A stretch of DNA of 64,000 nt from Adiantum capillus-veneris. Taxonomy: Eukaryota; Streptophyta; Polypodiopsida; Polypodiales; Pteridaceae. Of the stretch, positions 1 to 9,896 are shown piece after piece. Position numbers and translations under genes: made by a program. The DNA is taken from NCBI GenBank assembly GCA_014529385.2, contig CM043967.1, positions 86,353,278 to 86,417,277 of the forward strand, read 5' to 3'. The notes under the pieces are model-generated. The model worked only from the letters and a program-made list of their open reading frames with translations. It was not told the origin of the DNA and ran no database searches. The stretch's first letter is position 1. Each line of letters begins with the position of its first letter.

Positions 1-162
1 TGTGCTTAAGCAAGGGGGGTGCTAGCTTAGCCTCACAAGGGGAAAGAAAGACACTTGTCAAGAGGCTACTCACCTTGCCTGAAAGGGAGCCAATCTCTCA
101 TTGGCTAGAGGGCTACATGGTCCAATGAGCTTCAAGGGAAGCCTAGGAAAGGGGGTCGACCT

Positions 163-228
<66 letters not shown>

Positions 229-970
229 GAGCATCCCACGAGCTCTCTCACTCTCATTCTTCCCTTCACACACTCTTGTGAAGCAAGAACTCCATCTCCT
301 TCTCCAAGCTTGAGAAGTTGAGTGCCTACTACCACAAGCTCTTGGCTATGAATGCAAATCCACACAAGAGAATGCTTATGCTTGCTTATCAATCTCTTTA
401 ATCTCCATTAACACTATGCTAAGCTATGCTACAAGAGCTATGAGTGATTATGTGCAAGGGTTTATTTCTTTCTTGTAGAGCTACTTCTACTTCTCTTTTC
501 TTCCTCACTCCTTGCCAGCTCTCCTCACCTTTCATGGTGTTTGAGGTCTTGGGATTGAGGTTGGGCATTCTTCAAGTTCATGCTAATCATGTTGATTGTT
601 GTTACCATGCTAATGCTTGGTGAGTGAAGCTTACCATCTTCATCTCATCAAGAAGGTCTCAAGGAACACAAACAATCGTATTGTAAACAAGTCTTCCGTC
701 ATGGAAGAATCTATAATAAAAATGACTATTGGAGGGGGGACCGGCTCCAACTAATCCGGTCCTCTATTGGTGTCAATTTCTCTAAACTCTCACTCTCTTT
801 TACAAGTATTGCTCATGCCATGTTAATGAAGTAATGTGTTAGTGTTGCTCTCTCCATCCAAGAACTTTCTTTCTCACTATACATCTACACACAAAAGAAT
901 GCTCAAGGAAATGCTCAATATGTTATTCACTTTCCGCTCCAACTCAAGTTAAAAGGCTAATTCCATTACA
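1..970 (+). repeat. Partial chromovirus LTR (G2 family), left end outside window
   Basis: This stretch shares a colinear series of blocks with the LTRs at 38796-40413 and 52792-54391: the 'acacttgtcaag' block, the 'ccaatgagcttcaag...gggtcgacc' block, the 'cttggctatgaatgcaaatcc' block, 'gtttgaggtcttggga' and the terminal 'aattccattaca' ending at 970. It is more diverged than those two LTRs are from each other. No tRNA primer-binding site follows position 970, so it is a solo LTR or the 3' LTR of an element lying left of the window. The (CT)n tract at 165-223 is inside it. Confidence 0.75.
165..223. repeat. (CT)n microsatellite
   Basis: An uninterrupted CT dinucleotide run of about 59 bases, inside the partial LTR. 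The open frames across it are only Leu-Ser or Arg-Glu repeats. Confidence 0.98.
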
Positions 971-2286
971 ACTAAGGAGAGAGAGTGTAAAGAGAGAAAT
1001 ACATAGCTTCATCTCACTTTCAACATTGAAGGCCTTGAGGACACATACCCTTGGTATCCACAAGTTCTCTCGGTACACACACACACACACTCACTCACAT
1101 TGTGATTTTTGGCTTTGGTGAATCCAACATGTTTGAGTAGGTGAGAGACTTCGGTGATGAAGTCGGCATTGACACCCAATTTTCTCGGCATCCTCAACCT
1201 ATTTTCCCGGATTGAGGCATCCAATTCTCCTCCAACATTGACGTGCACATGTGAGGTGCCTCTTCCATAGAAAAGTGACACCCGACATCGGCATCACTTT
1301 TGGAGACATCGACTACGGGTGTTTACCTGCTCTCTGGAATTGTAGAGAACAACACAAAGAGATAGTGTGTTGGCAATGAAAGATAGGTTACAAATTACTC
1401 TTAGCAATAGTCTCATGCAATTTTTGAGAGTAGTTTTTTGGGTTTCCATATGCATTTGGTCATGATGTATGTTCTCTATGGTATTGCTTATGCATAGCCA
1501 TTGACGGCTTCTCAAAAATAGCTCTCAAGTACAGTTTTACATGCATATGGGCAGTCACAGGTTATTTGGACACAACAAACCTTATGAGCATCTTTGGTAG
1601 TGACAACCATCATAGTTCTAGTGGGAGTTTGGATGATATGATTTATGGATGAGAGTGTGACGAGTTGATGTCACCACAAAGTGGCGCTTTATGGGTATCA
1701 GAGAGTGTACAACTTGTAGGGGACTTTGTCAATAAATGTGCTTCCTACTCTCCCCATCGGTGATCATCATTATGTAATGCTTAATGGCATCATGGAGTTG
1801 TCTGACTTGAGAGAGGACTATTGCCTTGCTATACTTGGTCATAATCTATAGGAGGATGATAACATAATTGACCCTATTTATGATAAGTATTCTATCATGG
1901 ATGCCATGTAATAGTAGGTGAAATTATTGAACTTATAGAGGCACTAGAAACAATATACAGGGATGTAACCACACATGTGCAGTGATGCGTCAAACCTTGG
2001 AGGAGTTTAGGGAAATACAAGAAGGGCTTGGGAATCACCAATATACAGGGATGTAACCACACATGTGCAGTGATGCGTCAAACAGAGGAGGAGTTTAGGG
2101 AAATACAAGAAGGGCTTGGGAATCACCAAGTTGTGGGAACTCCTCCGTCAACATCCTTGGTGACCTCCTCATTCTCTACAAGATGGATAGCTCCCTTAGC
2201 CTATGGAATTCCGCATGAGGTGAGGAAGATGAGTTATACTTCTATTTTATACAATTCTTTTCTTTTATGTTGGTAGTGCATATATG
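971..2286. other. Gene-free flank of the copia insertion
   Basis: No reading frame here resembles a known family. The stretch holds a short (CA)n run near 1076-1091 and the 88-bp tandem duplication at 1951-2126. Bases 2282-2286 (ATATG) are the left target-site duplication of the copia element. Confidence 0.6.
1951..2126. repeat. 88-bp tandem duplication
   Basis: Two adjacent copies of an 88-bp unit (1951-2038 and 2039-2126), both starting 'caatatacagggatg'. They differ only in a small block (cttgg versus agagg), so the duplication is fairly young. Confidence 0.95.
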
Positions 2287-2513
2287 TGTTACCATATACA
2301 TGTGGTAGTGATGTGTGTGAACACACTAGGACCGCCGGGGCATTTTTTCCCTCTTTAGGAGGTTTTTTCCCCCGTGCATTGTATATACGCCCATCACTCT
2401 AGGGCTATCTATCTTTCCATTGCACACTAAGGAATACACTCTCTATTGTGTACCTTGAGCTTCCTTCGTCTTCTCCAAGCTGTGTGTGTTTCTCTGCAAC
2501 CCTAATTCCAACA
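2287..2513 (+). repeat. 5' LTR of copia C1
   Basis: A 227-bp LTR, TGTTACC...CCAACA. It carries a 'tgtatatacgcc' TATA-like stretch near 2380 that could serve as promoter. It matches the 3' LTR at every position compared. Confidence 0.97.
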
Positions 2514-2515
2514 AT

Positions 2516-2530
2516 TGGTATCAGAGCAGG
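2516..2530 (+). other. Primer-binding site (tRNA-iMet type) of copia C1
   Basis: TGGTATCAGAGCAGG begins two bases after the 5' LTR. It is the usual copia complement to the initiator methionine tRNA 3' end. The stretch from here to 2875 is the untranslated leader. Confidence 0.95.
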
Positions 2531-2875
2531 TCACGTCCTCCCGGGCTTAGTCGCCAGCTGCTCCAGCACACGCCTGCTCACTTTCTCCGATTTCAGTGAG
2601 CTTTGGCAAGCGTTCGCAGGTCGACAAATATTTTGGGGGAGCTCAAAGAGCTTGGTCTGCTCAGAATTTTGATTTGGGCTCATTTCGGCCTCCGTTTCCA
2701 CTACGGGCAGTACTGCACAGGTTATTTCGTCATTTTGTGCAGATTTTCTGTCAGTGCCGTTTTCTGCATAACAGGTGCCTTATAGTCTTCTACGGTTTGT
2801 GCTATATAGCACAAGTTGTTCCCGCTCCATTTCTCCTATTTTCGGGCAGTTTTCACATCAGGTGCAGCATTTACC

Positions 2876-5800
2876 ATGGCTGACAACAACAACACAGATG
2901 TGTTCAAGATGTTTGCTGCTGAGGACAGGTTGGATGGGGACAACTACCCTATGTGGGCTTATATGATGCAACACGTTCTTGTGTCAAAAGGTGTCTGGAA
3001 CATTGTGCAGGGCATTGATGTACGTCCTGGTTCTGAAGATGTAGGCGATATTGAGGATGTTGCAGGTCTTGCTGCAAGGATTGCAGCTGTTAGAGTTGTT
3101 TTGCCTACAGCAGAACAAGCTCGTTGGGATGTTAAGGATGCGCAGGCTCATGCATTGATTGCGTTGTCTGTGAAGCGCACCATTATTCCTCACATCCGTT
3201 CAGCAAAATCTGCAAAACAGGCTTGGGATATTCTAGCAGGTCTTTATGCAAGCCGCAATGAGGCTAAAATTGCTTTGCTGTGTAAAGAGCTAGAGTCGAA
3301 GATTATGCATGAGGAAGATGATATGGACACTTTCCTTGCTAGTGTCAAGGATATCAATGAGCAACTCATTTCTGCAGGTGAAGTCATTTCTGACAGTTCC
3401 CTTGTGCAGACTGTTCTTGATGCCTTACCAGATTCCTACCAGACTTTTGCTAGTACTTGGAGAATGATGACCCAAGGAAATCCTGAAGTTGTCAAGTTTG
3501 ATGCATTATGCACATTGCTGTTGCAAGAGTCACTTTCTAGAAAAAACAGGACTAGGCAGCGTGCAGTTGAACAGGCTTTTATTGCTTCTCAAAGAAAGGG
3601 TGGTAACAGTAATGCAGCCACTTCTTATGGTTCTGCTGCGAGTGGCAAAAATTCTGTTCCTAATGCTTCTGCTGGCAGCACTTCGTCTGGCAATTCTGGT
3701 GATAAGGGCAAAAAGAAGATGCGTTGCCATTATTGTAAAGCCAATGATCACTTGATCAAGTCGTGTCCTAAGTTGAAGGCCAAAGAGGCTAAGAAGAAAG
3801 AGGGTGGTTCCACTGCAAATGCTGGTTCCACTACAAATGCAGCCATTGTTGAGTCTTCTGTGAAAGGAGATTGTGATGCTGATGTTGATGCAGAATGGGC
3901 TTTTAGCGCAGAGTGCACTTACAATCCTGTTGTCCATGATGCATGCTTGTCAGTTGCTGCAGATTCACATGTGTGGTATTTCGACAGTGGTGCTACAAAG
4001 CACATTACCTCACATCGTGAATTGTTTACCTCTCTCGAGTCTGTCCCTCATGGGAATTCAGTCACTTGTGCCAACAACGCCTCTTATCCAGTTCAGGGAG
4101 TTGGAAAGATTGTGCTCACTGCTGCTAATGGCAGTTCCTTCACACTTGTTGATGCACTTTATGTACCTGGGATCAAGAAGAATCTCTTGTCTGTATCCGC
4201 ACTTGCTAGACTTGGACTTGTAGTCAAATTTGTGGATGACAGATGTACAGTTCATGATCTCAGTTTTGGTGATGAAATTGTTGCATCTGGGCTTTTGTGC
4301 CGTGGGCTGTATAAGCTCACTTTGTATGACAAGTGTGGACAAAATTTTGCAAATGCTGTTGCAGATTCAAGGGCTATTTCAGATGCAAAACTTTGGCATG
4401 CACGTTTTGGTCATCTGAATTTTGCCAGTTTGCTGCGTTTGCAGAAATCTGATATGGTTGCTTCTTTGCCGCCTCTTGAAGCACCTATCAAACATGTTTG
4501 TGAAGGCTGTATTCTGGGTAAAATGCAGCGTTCTAAGTTTCCAAAGGATGGTTCAGTTAGGGCCACATGCAGGTTGCAGCTTGTGCATAGTGATGTTTGT
4601 GGGCCCATGCAAACTCCGTCCTTGGGCAATTACCTGTACTTCGTGACTTTCATTGATGATTACTCCAGGCATGCGTGGGTATTTCCGCTTAAAGCGAAGT
4701 CCGAAGTTTTTATGTGCTTCAAACAATTTTTGGCTATGGCTGAAAATGTCTCAAAATGTACTATGGGCACCCTCCGTTCCGATCGAGGGGGGGAGTATAT
4801 GTCTCATGAATTTAATGCATTTCTGGCTAGTCGTGGGATAAAACACCAATGTACAGTGCCTTATACACCTCAGCAAAATGGTGTTGCTGAGAGGAAAAAC
4901 AGGTCACTAACGGAAATGGCACGATGTATGGTCAAAAGTCAAGCTTTGCCGCATTCTTTTTGGCTTGAGGCCATCATGTGTGCCACTTATGTACTTAACA
5001 GGTGTCCTACGAAAGCTTTGCAGTCTATTACTCCATATGAAGCATGGCATGATAGAAAACCTTCTATTGAGCACATGCGTGTTTTTGGCTGTTTGGCATA
5101 TGCTTTGGTGCCACAAGTGCAGCGCAGAAAATTGGATGATAAGGCTGTCAAATGTATTTTTGTTGGTTATAGTGCTGAAAGCAAAGGTTACAGGTTGTAT
5201 CATCCGCAAACAAAACGTATTTTGGTTTCACGGGATGTAGTGTTTGTGGAAGATTCTGTTCAACCCTTGTTGTCATGTACTAGAGACAGTAATGTAAGCT
5301 CACAGGACATTTATGACACTTTGTTGCCTCTTTTCAGTGGTGGAAATACGAATGTAAGTTCCAATGAGGCAAATGTACAGCCTATGGGGGTTTCTGAAAA
5401 TGTTATAGAACAGCCTATTACTGATGCAGATGTACATGATGTACTTGATGAGGAAAGGGCTGAAAATGAGCAGGCTAGAGGTATGCCAAAATGGCTGGTG
5501 CACACTTTGCGTGACAGTAAATTGGATGCACCTTTATCTAGTCGTACTCGTTCAGGCTCTCACCATGCATCTTATGCATCAAAGTGTTATGCTTTGGCTG
5601 TGTCTAGTTTACATGATGTTGAGGAGCCTCTGTCCTTTGATGAAGCACATAATTCAGAAAATTGGATTGCTGCCATGAAATCAGAATATGATGCACTTAT
5701 AGAGAATGACACATGGACTTTATGTGATTTGCCTCCTGGCAAAAAGGCCATTGGTACGAAGTGGGTTTACAAGTTGAAACGCAAGCCGGATGGTGAGATC

Positions 5801-7162
5801 GATCGCCATAAGGCTCGACTTGTTGCAAAGGGTTATGCACAACAAAAAGGCATAGATTATGAAGAGACTTTTGCTCCCACTTGTCGTATGACTACTGTGC
5901 GTTTTCTATGTGCATTGGCAGCTCATTTTGGTTGGGATGTACATCAATCAGACATTGTTACTGCTTTCTTGAATGGTGACATATTTGAGGAAGTTTATGT
6001 AACGCAGCCTCGCGGTTTTGTCATAAAAGGACAAGAGGACAAAGTGTGCAAATGTAAGAAGGCTTTGTATGGGTTGAAGCAATCTCCTCGTGCTTGGTAT
6101 GAGAAAGCTGACACTCATTTGGTTAAACGAGGCTTTCGTAACAGTCCAACAGAAAGCACATTGTATGTAAAGCGTGAGGATGATGTATTTCTCATTGTGG
6201 TTCTTTATGTTGATGATTTGCTGATCACTGGACCAAATGAGAGACATATTGCTGAATTTAAGGCTGATTTGAATGCTACTTTCAAGATGAAAGATTTGGG
6301 GCTGTTGCATCATTACTTGGGTATACAGTTTAAGCAGTGTGATGGTGGTATTGCCTTGTGTCAGAAAAGTTACATAGAGACATTGCTATGTAAGTTTGGA
6401 CTTGAGGATTGCAAACCTATTGCCACTCCCATGGAAACAGGTTTGAAGTTGAGTCTACATGATGCTGGCGATCCTGCTGATGTCACTCTTTACCAAACTG
6501 CTGTTGGCTGCCTCATTTATGTATGCAACACGAGGCCAGATATTCAGTTTGCAGTCTCGCAGGTCAGCAGATTTATGCATAGCCCAGGGTCTAAGCATTG
6601 GCAGGCTGTCAAGAGGATTTTCCGCTACCTTAGTGGCACTTTACATCTTGGCTTGTTTTATCCCAAGGGGGGATCATTGCCGCCAGACTTACATGCTTTT
6701 TCGGACTCAGATTGGGCTGGTTGTTTTGACACGCGAGTGTCCACAAGTGGTTTTTGTTTCATGCTTGGCAGTTCATGTATATCATGGTTGAGCAAGAAGC
6801 AACCTACTGTGGCCACTTCGAGTTGTGAGGCTGAGTACAGGGCAGTCTTCACAGCTACGGTTGAGTGTGTATGGCTCAGACGCCTTATGGCTGACTTGGG
6901 TGTTGGACAGGACACTGCCAACACTATCTACACTGACAGTCAGAGCGCATTGGCAGTTGCGAGGAACCCAGTTTTTCATGCTCGCACAAAGCACATTGAG
7001 GTGCATTACCACTATGTCAGGGAGAGGCTCTCAGCAGGAGAGATCAGCTTGGCTTATGTGCCAACACAGGACAACCTTGCAGATCTTTTCACAAAGGCAT
7101 TGTCTCGTGAGAAGCTTGAAGCTTTCCGCAAAGCTTTGGGCTTACTCCCCTTTGTGGACTGA
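2876..7162 (+). CDS. Copia C1 Gag-Pol polyprotein, intact
   Basis: A 1428-residue polyprotein in one frame. I chose ATG 2876 (MADNNN...) because Gag similarity starts there; an in-frame ATG at 2816 lies 20 codons upstream in the leader. Order: Gag with a CCHC knuckle (CHYCKANDHLIKSC, about residues 283-296); aspartic protease with FDSGATKH (Asp near 370); integrase HHCC zinc motif from about 506; catalytic D573, D636 and E672 (D-D35E), with the usual GVAER context; reverse transcriptase with YVDD at 1111-1114; RNase H with DSDWAG, SCEAEY and YTDSQSA. It encodes particle formation, cDNA synthesis and integration. There is no stop or frameshift, and all catalytic residues I looked for are present. 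Confidence 0.97.
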   Translation: MADNNNTDVFKMFAAEDRLDGDNYPMWAYMMQHVLVSKGVWNIVQGIDVRPGSEDVGDIEDVAGLAARIAAVRVVLPTAEQARWDVKDAQAHALIALSVKRTIIPHIRSAKSAKQAWDILAGLYASRNEAKIALLCKELESKIMHEEDDMDTFLASVKDINEQLISAGEVISDSSLVQTVLDALPDSYQTFASTWRMMTQGNPEVVKFDALCTLLLQESLSRKNRTRQRAVEQAFIASQRKGGNSNAATSYGSAASGKNSVPNASAGSTSSGNSGDKGKKKMRCHYCKANDHLIKSCPKLKAKEAKKKEGGSTANAGSTTNAAIVESSVKGDCDADVDAEWAFSAECTYNPVVHDACLSVAADSHVWYFDSGATKHITSHRELFTSLESVPHGNSVTCANNASYPVQGVGKIVLTAANGSSFTLVDALYVPGIKKNLLSVSALARLGLVVKFVDDRCTVHDLSFGDEIVASGLLCRGLYKLTLYDKCGQNFANAVADSRAISDAKLWHARFGHLNFASLLRLQKSDMVASLPPLEAPIKHVCEGCILGKMQRSKFPKDGSVRATCRLQLVHSDVCGPMQTPSLGNYLYFVTFIDDYSRHAWVFPLKAKSEVFMCFKQFLAMAENVSKCTMGTLRSDRGGEYMSHEFNAFLASRGIKHQCTVPYTPQQNGVAERKNRSLTEMARCMVKSQALPHSFWLEAIMCATYVLNRCPTKALQSITPYEAWHDRKPSIEHMRVFGCLAYALVPQVQRRKLDDKAVKCIFVGYSAESKGYRLYHPQTKRILVSRDVVFVEDSVQPLLSCTRDSNVSSQDIYDTLLPLFSGGNTNVSSNEANVQPMGVSENVIEQPITDADVHDVLDEERAENEQARGMPKWLVHTLRDSKLDAPLSSRTRSGSHHASYASKCYALAVSSLHDVEEPLSFDEAHNSENWIAAMKSEYDALIENDTWTLCDLPPGKKAIGTKWVYKLKRKPDGEIDRHKARLVAKGYAQQKGIDYEETFAPTCRMTTVRFLCALAAHFGWDVHQSDIVTAFLNGDIFEEVYVTQPRGFVIKGQEDKVCKCKKALYGLKQSPRAWYEKADTHLVKRGFRNSPTESTLYVKREDDVFLIVVLYVDDLLITGPNERHIAEFKADLNATFKMKDLGLLHHYLGIQFKQCDGGIALCQKSYIETLLCKFGLEDCKPIATPMETGLKLSLHDAGDPADVTLYQTAVGCLIYVCNTRPDIQFAVSQVSRFMHSPGSKHWQAVKRIFRYLSGTLHLGLFYPKGGSLPPDLHAFSDSDWAGCFDTRVSTSGFCFMLGSSCISWLSKKQPTVATSSCEAEYRAVFTATVECVWLRRLMADLGVGQDTANTIYTDSQSALAVARNPVFHARTKHIEVHYHYVRERLSAGEISLAYVPTQDNLADLFTKALSREKLEAFRKALGLLPFVD

Positions 7163-7227
7163 TCCTGTCCTCAGGGCATGGCACTTCCCTTTACTCATGT
7201 GCCAGCTCTCGTTCACCGCATCACTCC

Positions 7228-7237
7228 AGGGGGGATT
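7228..7237 (+). other. Polypurine tract of copia C1
   Basis: AGGGGGGATT lies directly before the 3' LTR, where plus-strand cDNA priming occurs in copia elements. Confidence 0.9.
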
Positions 7238-7464
7238 TGTTACCATATACATGTGGTAGTGATGTGTGTGAACACACTAGGACCGCCGGGGCATTTTTTC
7301 CCTCTTTAGGAGGTTTTTTCCCCCGTGCATTGTATATACGCCCATCACTCTAGGGCTATCTATCTTTCCATTGCACACTAAGGAATACACTCTCTATTGT
7401 GTACCTTGAGCTTCCTTCGTCTTCTCCAAGCTGTGTGTGTTTCTCTGCAACCCTAATTCCAACA
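7238..7464 (+). repeat. 3' LTR of copia C1
   Basis: A 227-bp direct repeat of the 5' LTR, followed by the right target duplication ATATG at 7465-7469. Confidence 0.97.
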
Positions 7465-7469
7465 ATATG

Positions 7470-9584
7470 AAGACTTTCTTGTGTATGTACCAATAGTTGG
7501 TTTTAATTTATTCTAGCTTGTCGTCTTCAATGATAAGCTCATTTCTCATTCTTGTGGGCAAGCCAAGGGAGACCTAGGAAAGAATTTTTCACTTGGATAG
7601 TACTTAGAGAGTTTGAGCTATCCAATTTTTTTCATCTTCCATTCTAGCTTCTCCAAGGACAAGGCTGATCTTTCTCTTATGGCATTGAAGAAACTTTTGA
7701 GATATCTAGAAGGCGCAACTGTTAGATGGAATGCAGAGAAGGTCATGATACTAGAAATCAAGCAATAGTTTCAATGTGTAGTGTTGGCCCTAGCATCTAT
7801 GGCCTATGCAATCACTACTTTTTGACACAAGCTACGTATGGTTTGACATATGGAATCATAGACCTAGGCCAATTTCCACACTATAAAAAGCAAGATCTAC
7901 TCAAACATAAACAACCAATCCTTCAACTTATAGAACGGGCCCTTTCCCACATGAGGAAAACTTTGAGAGTGTTGCAACAGTGTTTTCCACAACTTGCATT
8001 AGTGTTGTCCAAACCATTCCCATGCATTCTTTCTATAGCCACCAATCTGCATGTTGTTTTACTTCATGGATAACTCCTATATTTCCTTCCTTTGCCATTT
8101 ATTGGCTAATCTCATTGCATGGCCAATCTAACTATCTTTGACTTGTTCCTTTTGTTGAGACTTGTACATAAGCTTTTGGTACATCTATTGATGTAGCTCC
8201 TTTATGCTATTGGCTTTGTCTACATCAACCTCCATGTTGAGTGTGGATGAACTAACCAGTATGAACTTGGTTATGGGCCTTCTACATGCTCTATGAAGAC
8301 CAAAACCCAAGATACCATATTGCCTTTTGCACCAAGGCATGTGATTACCTATAAGGTGTTGCACAAAATGAAAGCACAAACATCACAATGAAGCACATTT
8401 GCAAATCAATACATTTTCATATCAACAAACTGATTACATTACCATGTAGTTAGTGATTGTTCATGCCCCGTTGAAAGTCTATGGAAGCTCTCCAAATCCT
8501 CTTGAAAATTTGTATAGTCAACATCAGTCCATGTATTCAATTCACAAAACTTAAATATTGCATCCAAGATTTTCCATACCTTTGCCTTATGTGTCCTAGC
8601 TGCACCATTGTTTGCATGATCAACTACTGCATTTTGAAAAAAAATCATATATTGCATCTCAATGCTTTTCTTTCTTGTGCACTATGGATTTTACATTGTC
8701 TTCCAAATGTGTGATTGCCTTGAAAACTACAAAATATATAAAAAATCTAGGACACTGGACAGGGAATAATAGTTTTTTGTACGCCATGTTGATGATGTAT
8801 CGACGAATGCTCGAAGCAAATCTTCATGTTCTGCATCAATTTTCGTATTGCAAATGGTATTTGATTGAGAAGAAAGGTCACTAAAATTAGATCAATTTGC
8901 ATACGGTCTCTCCAACTCAGTCCCACAAACCTAAACGCCTCTTTTAACAATTCTTACACCGTGTGCGAGTCCTTTTGTGATAGCATTTTGAGAGCTATAA
9001 GAAATGCTTGACATGTATCACCCTTGTAGTGCTTTTTGATATGTGAGCATTTTGTTTTGCTGGTCGTTGATGGGCTATGTACTGCAACATTGAGTCACTT
9101 GTTACATATGCTTCATAGCTTGTAGCTAGATAGGGCATTTTGATAAGCTGTGCAAAATTGCACCTTCTTACCACTTTGCATGCTACAACCACCACATGTA
9201 TCTAGCAGCCTTTTGATATGCTGCGTGTGCAAAGGTCTTTTGGTGCGTTGCCATTGGATGGCATTTTGAGAAGCTCGTCAAGTAGCTATAGGCAGCATGT
9301 TGAGATGTTGTGAAAAGATCAACCAAAATTGCCTACTACCAGTAGCGTTTCAAAATGCTTTCCTGTGTTGCTTGTCTATGCCACCAGAGGGGCCTGCGTT
9401 TTGAGATGTTGATGCTCACTACCTTTGCCTAGGCGTACGAGCTCTATCCACCAGTATTTTGGAACACCTTTGCAGGGTTGTGCTTGCAATGAGTCATTGC
9501 CTTGACCAGTGCCTACAACAATGGTGTTTTAGAACGATGCATGCCTAGCACCTAGGTCTCTTCACATCAGCTCTGGTACCACGT
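7470..9584. other. Unassigned stretch, probably leader of a reverse-strand LTR element at its right end
   Basis: No recognisable coding domain. The small open frames (for example 7726-8073 forward and 8439-8657 or 8747-8950 reverse) match no family I know. From about 8984 to 9545 a degenerate motif near 'gcattttgagatgttg' recurs every 30-70 bases. Bases 9571-9582 read as a reverse-strand primer-binding site (TGGTACCAGAGC). The right part may therefore be the leader of a reverse-strand element whose LTR is 9585-9896. Confidence 0.45.
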
Positions 9585-9654
9585 GTTGGAGACAGGCTAT
9601 GGTGACTGGCAAGGATCACCATGGCATCTTGAGTGTGCAACCGAGGATGAGGAA

Positions 9655-9747
<93 letters not shown>

Positions 9748-9896
9748 TTCAACACAATAAAACACCACGCTCTATGATTGATTAAAAGATACACATATTT
9801 CAACAAGAATTCAGTCACTTTGTTTAGAAAGTGAGTCCGTTGATGACTCACTATCTTGATCCGATAGCGTGTATCTGGTAAAGATATTCTTGTACA
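9585..9896 (-). repeat. Reverse-strand LTR (about 312 bp) with tRNA-Met primer site
   Basis: On the minus strand this reads TGTACAAGAATATC...CTCCAACA. Two bases later comes TGGTACCAGAGC (complement of 9571-9582), a one-base variant of the usual tRNA-iMet site. The spacing and the terminal ..CCAACA are typical of plant copia LTRs. It contains the (GA)n tract 9659-9748. Its right end abuts the dead gypsy fragment; no partner LTR was found to the left. The TGT boundary at 9896 is inferred, not proven. Confidence 0.55.
9659..9748. repeat. (GA)n microsatellite
   Basis: About 90 bases of nearly perfect GA repeat inside the reverse-strand LTR. Confidence 0.97.

Larger units (their letters stand above)
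2287..7464 (+). mobile_element. Intact Ty1/copia retrotransposon C1
   Basis: A complete LTR retrotransposon of 5178 bp. Both LTRs are 227 bp, start TGTTACC, end CCAACA, and read as identical by eye. A perfect 5-bp target duplication ATATG lies at 2282-2286 and 7465-7469. A tRNA-iMet-type primer-binding site follows the 5' LTR, and a purine tract precedes the 3' LTR. The internal region has one uninterrupted gag-pol frame with domains in copia order (GAG-PR-IN-RT-RH). Identical LTRs, an exact duplication and an open frame point to very recent insertion, and this is the one element in the window that could still be autonomous. Confidence 0.97.

Noticed and set aside
3530-7259. Many smaller frames overlapping the copia polyprotein
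   Set aside because: They are shadows in other frames of an intact gag-pol with clear domains.
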